Source: CAZBGQ01 sp964491515 (GTDB lineage Bacteria; Patescibacteriota; Gracilibacteria; UBA1369; UBA12473). Taken from it: 41,565 bases of DNA. The notes under the pieces are model-generated. The model saw only the letters and a program-made list of their open reading frames with translations. It was not told where the DNA came from and did no database searches. Below, one piece after another: positions 1 to 8,357 of the stretch. The translations under genes and the position numbers were made by a program. Positions within the stretch are counted from its first letter, which is position 1. Every line of letters starts with the position of its first letter. The DNA is taken from the NCBI GenBank assembly GCA_964491515.1, contig CAZBGQ010000012.1, positions 1 through 41,565 on the forward strand, in the 5' to 3' direction.

Positions 1-86
1 TCGAAATTAATTCAAGGAAGAATCTTGCCATGTTTTGGTTAATAAGTCAACCTCTTTTCAGGTTTGTTGTCCGCTATGAATGGGTT

Positions 87-668
87 TTATTCTCCTTTGC
101 ATTTGCATCCGCCTCCAGGGGTGACATTGGGGTTGTCGATTTTGAAGCCTTCTGCTTCGTAGGAGACTAGATAGTCGATGTTGCTTCCTTTCATGTTTTT
201 ATAGGATTCTTTGTCGAAAAAGAGGGTGACACGGTGATCGAACCCAAGAATTTTATCTCCTTTTCCTGCGGTTTCTTCGAAGTCCATTGAGTACGTTGGG
301 CCGCTGCAACATCCTCCGGCTTGGATCATTTTTACACGAATACCAAACTGTTTTCGGTCTTCAGCTTGGGCGATTTCTACGATTTTTAGAGCAGCTTTTT
401 CGCTGAGGGCGATGCCTTTTTCCTTGAGGTCTTTACGGAATTTTGAGAGATCGTCGTTGAGTGCCTTTAGCAGTTCAGTGAGGGTGCTTTCTGGCATTCC
501 GTGTCCCATAATTCCTTGTTCAAGTGTTTCGAGAACATTGATGCTACAGCCAAAACAGTGCAGTCCGAACTGTTGCATGATTTCAGAGCCTTTCGGGTGA
601 AGTTCTAGGACGTGACTGATGGTCATGTCTTTTTTAATTTTTGGGGCTTTGGTTGTTTTCGCGGGCAT
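87..668 (-). CDS. DUF1858 / IscA-HesB fusion protein
   Basis: The protein has 193 aa and two parts. Residues 14-75 resemble the DUF1858 (hybrid-cluster-protein-associated) domain, with its CxxC at C38/C41 in the context GLHCFGCS. Residues 85-193 resemble an A-type Fe-S carrier (IscA/ErpA/HesB): a QAGGCCSGP motif at C120/C121 and a C-terminal CxC at C188/C190, the usual three-cysteine cluster site. The family passes Fe-S clusters to apoproteins; the DUF1858 part probably adds redox or metal-binding thiols. The ATG at 668 has no Shine-Dalgarno sequence, as for most genes here. The next gene, on the same strand, starts upstream at 1015. The family call is secure; why the two domains are fused is inference. 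Confidence 0.8.
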   Translation of the reverse strand: MPAKTTKAPKIKKDMTISHVLELHPKGSEIMQQFGLHCFGCSINVLETLEQGIMGHGMPESTLTELLKALNDDLSKFRKDLKEKGIALSEKAALKIVEIAQAEDRKQFGIRVKMIQAGGCCSGPTYSMDFEETAGKGDKILGFDHRVTLFFDKESYKNMKGSNIDYLVSYEAEGFKIDNPNVTPGGGCKCKGE

Positions 669-709
669 GTTGAAATAAGGGTCAGAAATGGATGTTTACT
701 GTACCGTGC

Positions 710-1015
710 TTATTCGGTCTCTTCAACGGTTTCTTCAACGGTTGCCTCTTCGGGGACCACTATCTCTTCAGCGGGGGAGTCATCGTCGTCTAGGGTTGGG
801 ACCTCTAGAGAGGTATCTTCCTCGACGTTGGTCTCCTCGGTGGCTTCTTCGGTGACCATGGGTTCCTCTACGTCGATGATTTCTTCGACGACAGGAGTGG
901 GCTCAGTGTCTACTTCTATTTGTTGATTTTGCGAGAATAGATAGAGAACGCCTGCGATCAATAAGAGTAAAACTAAGATTGCGATAATTGATGAGTTGGC
1001 CCGATGAGTACCCAT
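710..1015 (-). CDS. small membrane protein with acidic tail
   Basis: This 101-aa protein has a short basic N-terminus, one hydrophobic segment (about residues 9-27) and a C-terminal region made almost entirely of Glu, Thr, Val, Asp and Pro. The tail is low-complexity (VEE, TEE and ETVEET repeats) and probably disordered and exposed on the outer face. No enzymatic motif is visible. It lies 41 bp upstream of the IscA-like gene on the same strand and may be co-transcribed with it. It could be a single-pass anchor or signal-anchor surface protein. Function is unknown; the reading frame is credible because the transmembrane segment is well formed. Confidence 0.65.
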   Translation of the reverse strand: MGTHRANSSIIAILVLLLLIAGVLYLFSQNQQIEVDTEPTPVVEEIIDVEEPMVTEEATEETNVEEDTSLEVPTLDDDDSPAEEIVVPEEATVEETVEETE

Positions 1016-1199
1016 ATAGATAGGTTAAGAGCTTAATAAGTTTATTTTACGCCGTTTAGTTTATGTTGGCAAGTTTAGGAGGTGCTAAAGTTGAATTTCA
1101 TTTTCTGCGGCGATTTTTTAACAGAAGTTTTTGTGGTGGTGGGTGAGGTGTCGGTCTTGGGGAAGGTCAGGTCCTCTTACTTTTTTCTTCATTTTCAGG

Positions 1200-1205
1200 T
1201 ATAAT
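1200..1205 (+). promoter_or_regulatory. -10 box (TATAAT) for the giant gene
   Basis: TATAAT is preceded by TTTCAGG. The same TTTCAGGTATAAT string occurs at 11771-11783 before another gene, which supports a shared promoter type. No good -35 is seen. The predicted start of transcription is near 1212, giving a leader of about 10-19 nt. Confidence 0.5.
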
Positions 1206-1230
1206 AATAAGATTTTTATAAGTGAAAACT

Positions 1231-4200
1231 ATGCCTGAAGATCCATTAAACAAAATCGATGAACCAGCGGAAGAGGGAGTTCTCTCTGATTCTGTTCCGG
1301 TTCCGTTAGGGCCTGAAGATTTAGATGATTCTGGCTTGCAGGTTGTGTTGGATGAGGCAGGTACTTCTACACGTGAGGTTTTGGGCCGTAAGTATAGGAG
1401 GGGACGTTTTGAGAATTTCCCTGGTGAATTTGAACGTGAAGATTGGCCGGTTTGGTTTAATCAGTTTTTGGGAGTGGCGGCAGAATATGCTTATTATGAG
1501 TTGGAAGAACCTCTTTCCAGGGTTGATGATTTAAAAGTTCGTTTAGAGGATCGGGGTGTAACGGTTGATTCCCAGCTTGTTGGAGTTGAAAATTTAGAAA
1601 CTCGATTGGAGCTTTTTCGTCTGATTAGTGGTCAAACGGGGAGTGAGATGAATCGTGAATTGTCTTTGTTTGGATCAGGATCTTCGAATGCTTTGTCGGG
1701 TATGATTGGGCTTGAATATAGAAGAGTGACGACTCAGATGAGGTTGTTTTTGGATGGAGTTTTTAAAAGTGATGATTCTGTTGATATGTCTGCATTGTGT
1801 GTGCCGCTTTCTCCGGAACTTACTGAATTATCAAAAAATCCAGTATTGCTTTATGAGTGCGTGGTTCAGGAACAGGTGATCTGTCAGATGCAGATGGTGC
1901 GTAATCATATGTGGGAACAGGCTTCGGATATGCCTCCTGGCCACGTTGCAGAAAGTATTCGTCGTGATCCGGATCAGTTTGTTCATAAATTGTGTGGTCC
2001 TTTGGAAGGCTCTGTTTATAAAGTGCCTATTTTTTTTCGAGAGAAGCATGAGTTAGGGTTGCCTGCTTATGATTTACCTATTGCAGTGGTGGATCAATTA
2101 AGTGCTGAGGATCGAGTTCAGTTTTTGTCTGCTATTGATCGAAAAGTTGCTCAATTAACTGGGCGTCGTTTGAAAGCTCAGCGTGATCGGTTGGGTCATC
2201 TTAAATCTGCTTTGCAAGTTGAAGGTCGCGGTGATGATCTTCTCCAAGTTGTTTCTCAGCGTAAGCAACAAATTCCTAGCAGAGATGGTAAGCCGGGGCC
2301 AATTCAGAAGCCTGTTGGAAAATGGATTCCATTGGTGGGCCAAACATTTCGTTATGAACCTCGAGTAATGGCTCGTGCTTTGATGGGTACATTGGGCTTT
2401 ATTCCAGAAGAACTTTATACAAAAAAAGCATTTAGAACGTTGAAGTTTCATGAGTTGGCAAAGTTTTATGGGGAATTGGTTAAGATTCAGAAAGAAAGTA
2501 ATCATATAGTGGGTGGTTATGCTAAACAGCGTGTATTGCGTGCGCGATCTCAGTTTGTTCGTCATCTTTTTGTGAGTGGAAATGCGGAGAGTGTTCGTGA
2601 TGAGGGAAAGAATCAAGTAACGGTGGATGTGAATGGACTTTGGTTTAGTTTAGATTCCTTAAAAACGGTAAGAGATAAGAAAGGTATTCGTTCGCATGTG
2701 CCTTTTGCTTATGTAGACGATGAGTTTCTGATTTATTTGGTTGAGAATGAATGGATTTCTTCTGAAGATATGAATGAAGTTCGTTTGCAGCGTGCAAAAG
2801 CTAACAATGATGTTGTGGCTGTTGAACGTGAGGAGGGGTTGAAGGCAAAACGATTTGATCGAGCATTGGGACGAGTTCATCGTTTGCAGTCATTTAGTTT
2901 TGAAAATGCTTACGATGCTGCTTCCATGAGGGAATCTGCCCGTGATGCGTGCCCTAACTCAGGGGCTGCTGAATTTTCAACTATGATGCTTTTAGGTGGT
3001 AACTCTTATATTCCTCAAGCCTTGATTCGGCCAGAAGTTCGTATTCCGGAATCAGCTGTTAATTATTTTTTAGAGGATCATGGGCGTGAGTATGGTGTTG
3101 ATGAAAATTATGTAGGGAAGGTTACGTCCGTACTTCAAATAGCTGAGGTGCTCGGAGCGGTGATTTCTGATGAAGTTACCTTAGGTGAGGGGTTAGTAGC
3201 TATGCCAGGATTATCTCATGATAAGGTTGATATGAGGAAATCTCATGATGTGGCGCGGACAGCGAAGGACACGTATCGTGTGCGTCAGCGCATTCTTAAT
3301 GACGCACGTTATTATGATGTGTTGCGTATGGTTGGCATGGTATTAAATCATGGGATGCCTGAATCATCAGCTGAGGATCAATTTATGGTTTTTAGGGGGC
3401 ATTTTCAGAAGGCGAGTGGTGGATTGCAGCATCAGTTTTTGGAAGTGGTTTATGGAGAGAAAGTGATTAGAATTTTATTGGCGCCAGATAAACATTTAAA
3501 TGAAGAGCAACGTGAGGAGTTTGAAAAAATCCCTGAGTTAAATCGTGCAGATTATGAACAGCTAGAAGCTTTTGTGATGACGTATCGGCATATGTCGCTT
3601 TGTTTGAGAGATTATATTTTTTTTGCACCTACTCGTCATTTCAAAAAATTCCCTTTTTCCACTCCAAGTAAAGCATTTTCTGCATTGCAAAGAAATATGG
3701 AGGAGTTTAATGCGATTTTGTTGACGGAGTTTCCGGATGAATATCCTCAGGCGCAGGTGTTTTATCGTTCGTTTGTTGCTGAGTTTCAACGTTTGAAGCA
3801 GGATTTAGAAGCGGAGCGGATGGAGTCCGCGTTTGGTGATTTCGATGAAGAACCTTATGTGCGGATGGCAGACATTGTTTTGGATTACCAAGATTTTTGT
3901 GAAAGATTGATAGATCGTTATGGCGATCGATTGTTTAGCCATGAAGATCCGCATGAAGCGGTTCGAGATTTTTCGGTGGATATTCAGCCATCTGAAGTGG
4001 CATTTGATTCTCATTTTTTGGATGAATTTGATTCGAATTATTTGAAGAAAAAGCCTTGGGTTTATGATAAAGGGATGAGTAAGTGTGGGCGTTCAATCAA
4101 GATTGTAGAAGCGGAGGGGGATCAAACTATCCCTTACGCCATGGAGCAAAAAGCTACTCGAGCCTTGGGATTGATTCCTGGCCGTGCGTGTATCAATTTT

Positions 4201-5034
4201 GCAGGAGGATGTGCGAATACAGGTTATGATTCAGGGGAAGAAAGTCCGAGTGCTAAGATGTCGCGAGAGATTTTGGAGGTAGCTCATAGATATAAGGCTA
4301 ATGTGGCTCCTCCAGGGACCCAATCAGGTTTTGGGGTGGATATGGGAAATGCTTGGTTGGATTATCAAAATCGTACAGATCATTTACCGGTAAATGAACG
4401 GGCCCATTGTTTTGCGGTATCTCCAGGTGGAGAGACCTATTACCCTGGAAATAAGCGATTGACTACAAGTCCTCATGGAGAGCCGTATGCGATTGGCCCT
4501 TTTGATTCAATTGTGACGCCTTTTGATGCAGGTTGGAATTGGCCTGGAGATATAAAAGGGCAGGCACCTTATTTTAGGCATGTTGAATATATGGAGGCTA
4601 TTTATCAGCGATTGAGTGAAGGAAAACAACGTGTGATGGTGGTGGGAAATGGCGGTCTGTTTACCATCGCTGAGGCTGAAGGTGCGTTGAGAAATAATGT
4701 ACCCATTGTGTTGACGGAAGGAACAGGGCGTTTTTCTGATTTAGCGATTCAGGTAAGGAGGCAGTTTAATGCAGAAGCTTGGAGATGGGTGGGGGATTTA
4801 TCGAGGCGTTCTTATTTGGATCAGTATGTTTTGAGTATTATTCGGCATTATTTTTCTGGGGATTCTCGGGTGCGTTTGCTAGCAGATTTTGGAGAGAGTG
4901 TTCCTGCCAGAGAGCCTGAACAGGAATTGTATCGGCAACATTTTTATGAGTTTTTGAGAATGAGTATGAATGCTACGATTGTAGAAAGTAAGATTGATGA
5001 TTTGGGTGATGCTATTGAGGGGCTCCTCTCTTGA
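1231..5034 (+). CDS. giant protein with C-terminal SLOG/LSDAT-like domain
   Basis: This protein has 1,268 aa and no signal peptide or clear transmembrane segment. About the first 950 residues are unrecognised and mainly helical and charged. Residues about 980-1175 resemble the LSDAT/TRPM-SLOG Rossmannoid fold: a Gly-rich strand-turn (INFAGGCANTG, near 987), a central segment near GQAPYFRHVEYMEAIYQRL, then VMVVGNGGLFTIAEAEGAL and VPIVLTEGTGRFSDLA (about 1134-1170), matching the family's GG...T...EAL and PVVVVxGSGRxADL pattern. SLOG domains bind nucleotide-derived ligands. The start could instead be GTG at 1222; ATG 1231 is preferred because neither has an SD. A -10-like TATAAT lies at 1200-1205. 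The TGA stop overlaps the -35 of the next promoter. Confidence 0.7.
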   Translation: MPEDPLNKIDEPAEEGVLSDSVPVPLGPEDLDDSGLQVVLDEAGTSTREVLGRKYRRGRFENFPGEFEREDWPVWFNQFLGVAAEYAYYELEEPLSRVDDLKVRLEDRGVTVDSQLVGVENLETRLELFRLISGQTGSEMNRELSLFGSGSSNALSGMIGLEYRRVTTQMRLFLDGVFKSDDSVDMSALCVPLSPELTELSKNPVLLYECVVQEQVICQMQMVRNHMWEQASDMPPGHVAESIRRDPDQFVHKLCGPLEGSVYKVPIFFREKHELGLPAYDLPIAVVDQLSAEDRVQFLSAIDRKVAQLTGRRLKAQRDRLGHLKSALQVEGRGDDLLQVVSQRKQQIPSRDGKPGPIQKPVGKWIPLVGQTFRYEPRVMARALMGTLGFIPEELYTKKAFRTLKFHELAKFYGELVKIQKESNHIVGGYAKQRVLRARSQFVRHLFVSGNAESVRDEGKNQVTVDVNGLWFSLDSLKTVRDKKGIRSHVPFAYVDDEFLIYLVENEWISSEDMNEVRLQRAKANNDVVAVEREEGLKAKRFDRALGRVHRLQSFSFENAYDAASMRESARDACPNSGAAEFSTMMLLGGNSYIPQALIRPEVRIPESAVNYFLEDHGREYGVDENYVGKVTSVLQIAEVLGAVISDEVTLGEGLVAMPGLSHDKVDMRKSHDVARTAKDTYRVRQRILNDARYYDVLRMVGMVLNHGMPESSAEDQFMVFRGHFQKASGGLQHQFLEVVYGEKVIRILLAPDKHLNEEQREEFEKIPELNRADYEQLEAFVMTYRHMSLCLRDYIFFAPTRHFKKFPFSTPSKAFSALQRNMEEFNAILLTEFPDEYPQAQVFYRSFVAEFQRLKQDLEAERMESAFGDFDEEPYVRMADIVLDYQDFCERLIDRYGDRLFSHEDPHEAVRDFSVDIQPSEVAFDSHFLDEFDSNYLKKKPWVYDKGMSKCGRSIKIVEAEGDQTIPYAMEQKATRALGLIPGRACINFAGGCANTGYDSGEESPSAKMSREILEVAHRYKANVAPPGTQSGFGVDMGNAWLDYQNRTDHLPVNERAHCFAVSPGGETYYPGNKRLTTSPHGEPYAIGPFDSIVTPFDAGWNWPGDIKGQAPYFRHVEYMEAIYQRLSEGKQRVMVVGNGGLFTIAEAEGALRNNVPIVLTEGTGRFSDLAIQVRRQFNAEAWRWVGDLSRRSYLDQYVLSIIRHYFSGDSRVRLLADFGESVPAREPEQELYRQHFYEFLRMSMNATIVESKIDDLGDAIEGLLS

Positions 5035-5059
5035 CATATTTATCTTTTTATATTATGTT
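5031..5059 (+). promoter_or_regulatory. promoter of island 1 gene, overlapping a stop codon
   Basis: TTGACA at 5031-5036, a 17-nt spacer and TATGTT at 5054-5059. The -35 contains the TGA stop (5032-5034) of the giant gene. The predicted start of transcription near 5066 falls in a TTCTCGC/GCGAGAA hairpin (5063-5080) just ahead of an AAGGA Shine-Dalgarno sequence (5079-5083) and the ATG at 5093. The hairpin could restrict ribosome access. Confidence 0.55.
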
Positions 5060-5092
5060 GTTTTCTCGCTTTTGCGAGAAGGAATTACAGTG

Positions 5093-5690
5093 ATGTTCGA
5101 TTTATCGAAGTATCAGCCTCTAATGGTTTNNNNNNNNNNNNNNNNNNNNNNNNNNNNNNNNNNNNNNNNNNNNNNNNNNNNNNNNNNNNNNNNNNNNNNN
5201 NNNNNNNNNNNNNNNNNNNNNNNNNNNNNTCGCCGACGGGTTCACCTACGCCCCGGTCCGGGACAACGACGCCAAGCAGAAGCCGAACATCCTCCAGTTC
5301 GCGCTGCTGTCGGTTCCGGTGAAGGCCTCCAACGTGGGGCCGTTCGTGTCGGTCTTCGGGTACGTGATGGAGCAGGTGGTCGAGAAGGGCATCGAGTCCC
5401 TGTCCGATCTCCGCGACTTCGTCCAGGGCCTGATCACCCGCAAGGCGGGCTGGCCGGCGATGCTGATCGAGGACGAAGCCCTCGGTGAGCGGACCTGGAA
5501 GGTCTGGGCGGGGTACGCCCGCGAGGCCGAGCCCAACCACCCCAACCTCGTCGAGACCTACGACGAGCTGGACCGCGGCACCAAGGAGTACGACCTGTAC
5601 CTGAACGCCGTGGCCGCCGAGAAGCTCACCGAGTGGATCGACGACCAGATCGCCCGCGAGGCCATCGACGCCGAGTTCGCGTCCAACTAG
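5093..5690 (+). CDS. GC-rich island 1 gene, interrupted by assembly gap
   Basis: The apparent start is ATG 5093, 9 nt after AAGGA. It encodes MFDLSKYQPLMV before a run of 100 N (5130-5229). After the gap an open frame (from 5232) runs ADGFTYAPV... to EFASN and TAG at 5690, about 153 residues. The two halves are in different frames, but a nominal 100-N gap has no reliable length, so joining them is inference. The protein is acidic and probably helical (VFGYVMEQVVEKGIESLSDLRDFV; LTEWIDDQIAREAIDAEF) and is not recognised. GC is about 70% in the 60 bases from 5521, with strongly C/G-ending codons unlike the flanking genes. An SD and a downstream array of hairpins also set it apart. Confidence 0.55.
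5130..5229. other. 100-N assembly gap
   Basis: There are exactly 100 N, a conventional scaffolding gap of unknown true length. It separates AT-rich from GC-rich sequence, so the junction of island 1 with the chromosome is inferred by the assembler rather than sequenced. Confidence 0.95.
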
Positions 5691-5976
5691 ACGTCCCCTA
5701 CTGCTGGGGACGTTGATTCGAAACATACTGGCTTCTGCCAGTCACTGTTCGGATCTGTAATGGACTCAAGGACCTGCTCCGCAGGCCTTCCATTACATGT
5801 GAAAAGAACTCGACGACGACCCTAGTGGTGTGTGGATGTCCGGTGGGGCGGCGGCGGCGCGGGCCTGGCCCGTGTTCGTCGCCGCCTTCGGCGGCTTGTT
5901 TGATACTGACTCTTATGACTATTCTCTCAAAGGCACAGTGTTTGTGCCGGGTGAGTTGTATCCTCAATTCACCCGG
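5691..5976 (+). other. hairpin array downstream of island 1 gene
   Basis: This non-coding stretch holds six strong hairpins in under 300 bases: ACGTCCCC/GGGGACGT (5691-5713, directly after the stop), ACTGGC/GCCAGT (5727-5742), a 17-bp broken stem TGTAATGG...CCATTACA with inner AAGG/CCTT and CCTGC/GCAGG (5756-5797), CGGGCC/GGCCCG (5860-5872), GCCGCC/GGCGGC (5881-5895), and GGCACA/TGTGCC then CCGGGTGA/TCACCCGG (5932-5976). Only the last pair lies near a gene end, that of the minus-strand gene at 5986, and could be a terminator. None has a good T run. This density suggests a structured 3' RNA rather than one terminator. Confidence 0.6.
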
Positions 5977-5985
5977 ACTCGTTTC

Positions 5986-7653
5986 TTAATATAGCGTTTT
6001 TAGATAGCACGTTTCACAGTAGACTTTTTCAGGACGTTTTTCGTTAAAGCAGGAGCGAGTAGGGGTTTTGCATTGTGTGCATGTTCTATCAAAAAGTTGT
6101 CGTGGTGGGCGTAATTTGATGCGTTCTTTGTGTCGGCAATCAGAGCAATTGTGTGGGATGGGTAATCCTTTCTTTTTGTAGTAAGTGAGTTCTTGTTTGA
6201 TGATTTTGAAGTTTTTATCACATGTTTTGCAGGTCAAAATTTCATTTGTGATGGAGTCTGGCACATTTTGAATGTGGTCCGGGATTTTGTATGTTTGGAG
6301 AATTTTTTTGGGTTCGTTGGGATTCTCGTACCAAGTGAATCCTTGGTTTAGGGCTTCTTCCTGAGTGAGTGGAAAATATTCATTGGCTACCGTTTCGTTG
6401 TAGTCCCATGGAGATAGTGAGGATGGGAAAAATTCTCCCCATTCACCGGTTGTTTTCATGTGTTCGATGAGGCGCGTGCGTAGTATTTCGTACTCTTCTT
6501 TTGAATATTGTTTATTGAGGATGCTGTATTTTTTGTGTTTTAATCCGATGCAGCCGAATAAGTCAGATGACCCGTTGATCATTTCGCAGTAGAAAACATT
6601 GTGATTGTAGTGACTGGCCATATTGAAGGCGGAGTATTTCATGGCCAGTGTACTGATGGTTTCGTAGGTGACTTCAGGTTTGTACAGTGAATAATTCATG
6701 TCTTGGCAGTTGGTGGCATCTAGTACGTCGTAAAGGTATTTTGAATCTTCGCAGTTGGTGGCATTGAATGAGTGGTGAGTGTTTTTGCAGTTTTTCAGAT
6801 TATTGCCGCTTGAGTTTTCGCAATTTAGTAAATAGGCGTCACGGTAAATGGCATTTTCTCGACGAAAGTCGGTCCATTGTTTGAGGGCTTGTTGGTTTTT
6901 TGAATATGATCCGAAATCGAGTGCCTTTAATTTTTCTTCGTACTCTTCTTTCGTGTGGGGTTTATTGAATATGTAATATTCTTTTTGACGGAGGTTGGCG
7001 GAAAAGAGGCAGTTTTTTGATCCTTTTAAGTCATAGGCAAAGGATGATTCTGCGGTGTCGTCGCAGTACATGGAGTAGTTGAGGTCATATCCGTTGTAGA
7101 CTTGAATGGATTCATAGCAAAGGGTGGAATGGTAGGCGAAAGTGGTGTCGCAGCAGTCTTTTGAGTATTTGGTAAAAAGATTAAAATAGCAGTCTTCGTT
7201 GGCTTCGCCGGCAATGTCGAGATAGCAGTTTTTGTCGTCTCCGCAGTAGTTGCAGTAAAGGCTATTTTCACAGTTTACAATGTCGATTCCTAGCCGAGGG
7301 ACTTGCTGTTGAAGTTCTGCAAATTGCTCAAAGAAGGGGCGAGAGAAGTCGATGTCGCGGCCATAGTCCATGGGGTCCCAGTGGTCGCTGTTCCATTTAT
7401 CTGGATGATATACGGTGTATGGTTTTTCTGGTGCGTAAATAGAGATGAATGATTTGCCGCTTTTGTCACATTTTCGATTGTAGAAGACACGGTCATTCCG
7501 GTAGGTGAGTCGACGTTGGTGTCGGCAGTCGGGGCAAAGGGAGGGGGAGGGTACGCCAAGTTGAGAGTAGAGTTGTTTATCCTCTGTCGCGATGGTGAAC
7601 TTGGTTTGACAAGTGGAGCAGATTTTTGAAGTCATGGTGGGGGAGGATGTCAT
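5986..7653 (-). CDS. Cys-rich zinc-ribbon protein
   Basis: This 555-aa protein opens with a zinc ribbon (CSTCQTKF...CPDCRHQRR, residues 12-48) and closes with two more (CKTCDKNF...CSDCRHKER and CTQCKTP...CETC, about 470-550). The middle is a long Cys/Asn/Tyr-rich region in which NCExS-type units recur (NCENSLYCNYC, NCENSSGNNLKNCKN, NCEDSKYLYD, NCQDMNYSLY), suggesting a repetitive solenoid. Proteins of this build are common in CPR genomes and have no assigned function. A second start, ATG at 7635 (MTSKICSTC), puts the first ribbon at the very N-terminus and is about as likely. No signal peptide is seen; it is probably cytosolic. Roles in nucleic-acid or metal binding are possible but unproven. 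Confidence 0.75.
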   Translation of the reverse strand: MTSSPTMTSKICSTCQTKFTIATEDKQLYSQLGVPSPSLCPDCRHQRRLTYRNDRVFYNRKCDKSGKSFISIYAPEKPYTVYHPDKWNSDHWDPMDYGRDIDFSRPFFEQFAELQQQVPRLGIDIVNCENSLYCNYCGDDKNCYLDIAGEANEDCYFNLFTKYSKDCCDTTFAYHSTLCYESIQVYNGYDLNYSMYCDDTAESSFAYDLKGSKNCLFSANLRQKEYYIFNKPHTKEEYEEKLKALDFGSYSKNQQALKQWTDFRRENAIYRDAYLLNCENSSGNNLKNCKNTHHSFNATNCEDSKYLYDVLDATNCQDMNYSLYKPEVTYETISTLAMKYSAFNMASHYNHNVFYCEMINGSSDLFGCIGLKHKKYSILNKQYSKEEYEILRTRLIEHMKTTGEWGEFFPSSLSPWDYNETVANEYFPLTQEEALNQGFTWYENPNEPKKILQTYKIPDHIQNVPDSITNEILTCKTCDKNFKIIKQELTYYKKKGLPIPHNCSDCRHKERIKLRPPRQLFDRTCTQCKTPTRSCFNEKRPEKVYCETCYLKTLY

Positions 7654-7686
7654 AATGAGGTCTTTTAGATGGTCAGTTGGTTCAGG

Positions 7687-8235
7687 TTATACTCTAACAG
7701 ATCGCCACCATAAATCTTGAATGTGTTGGGGTTGGAATTGAGACCAAGTCCAAAAGTTTATGGTTGGATTGTCTCTAAATTTTTTTTCCAGGGCGATTTT
7801 GAGCTCTGCGGCTTCTTCTCGAGTTAGGGAACCTTTTTTTATGGCAGCGAGTTCTCTGCCTCTAGCTGATCCGGTGGTATGTCCGTAAAAGTATTGAGCT
7901 AATTCGGCTTCTTCTTCTGTCGTTAGATTTCCTAACTGAGTGGGTAGATTAATGGGTTTATAGCAATCTAATCCTTCTATGAATTCCGGATAAATAGTTA
8001 CGCCTTGAGCAGGGGTATCTTGTTCTGGTTGTTTGATGACTTGAATGATTGCGAGGTGTTGATCATTTTCCGGGAAGAGTTCGGTTATAGTAACTTGATC
8101 GGTTGGTTTAAGTTCGGGGAATTGAAGATAGGTTGAAGTTTCTTCAATCCTGAATGCTTCTGCAAGCTCTGCGACGGCTTCCGGTAATGGCATGGGAATG
8201 TTGAAGGTGAGTTCAAAGAAATTTGAAGTTTCCAT
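7687..8235 (-). CDS. hypothetical protein, 182 aa
   Basis: The start is ATG at 8235 (METSNFFELTFNIP); the frame stays open upstream only to a TTG, which is less likely. The protein is acidic and soluble. An N-terminal beta-rich half (FELTFNIPMPLPEAV, VTITELFPENDQHLAIIQV) is followed by a Glu-rich helical half (LTTEEEAELAQYFYG, SLTREEAAELKIALEKKFR) and ends near TWSQFQPQHIQDLWWRSVRV. It is not recognised. It lies just downstream of the zinc-ribbon gene's start, on the same strand, and is divergent from the TrmB-like regulator with 122 bp between the starts. That region holds a 12-bp palindrome, so the two divergent genes may share control. Confidence 0.65.
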   Translation of the reverse strand: METSNFFELTFNIPMPLPEAVAELAEAFRIEETSTYLQFPELKPTDQVTITELFPENDQHLAIIQVIKQPEQDTPAQGVTIYPEFIEGLDCYKPINLPTQLGNLTTEEEAELAQYFYGHTTGSARGRELAAIKKGSLTREEAAELKIALEKKFRDNPTINFWTWSQFQPQHIQDLWWRSVRV

Positions 8236-8302
8236 GGTGGCGGGGTTAGGGTTGATTGACTTACGCCGCAATTATGCGTTAATCTTATCGAGTGGCCAAT
8301 AC

Positions 8303-8314
8303 CACCACGTGGTG
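8303..8314. promoter_or_regulatory. 12-bp perfect palindrome, candidate operator
   Basis: CACCACGTGGTG lies between two divergent genes, ending 4 bp before the -35 box (8319) of the TrmB-like regulator. Perfect symmetry and position fit an operator for a dimeric regulator, possibly autoregulation. Binding is inferred. Confidence 0.45.
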
Positions 8315-8318
8315 CTAG

Positions 8319-8348
8319 TTGACACCATTGATCTGTTAGTGGTAGAAT
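8319..8348 (+). promoter_or_regulatory. promoter of TrmB-like regulator
   Basis: TTGACA (8319-8324), an 18-nt spacer, then TAGAAT (8343-8348). The ATG at 8358 follows after 9 nt, so the mRNA would have a leader of at most about 3 nt. No Shine-Dalgarno sequence can fit. Confidence 0.7.
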
Positions 8349-8357
8349 ATATGTATT

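Noticed and set aside
612..926. Open frame on the + strand (104 aa, Ser/Val-rich)
   Set aside because: Antisense shadow of the acidic small membrane protein and the IscA-like gene; Ser/Val repeats simply mirror the Glu/Thr codons.
1222..1230. GTG start three codons upstream for the 1,268-aa protein
   Set aside because: Neither GTG nor ATG has an SD; ATG is the commoner start and gives a natural N-terminus. It remains possible.
4994..5488. Continuous frame across the 100-N gap ending in an Arg/Pro-rich tail
   Set aside because: It joins unrelated frames through N; the GC-rich part reads as a wrong-frame, Arg-rich translation.
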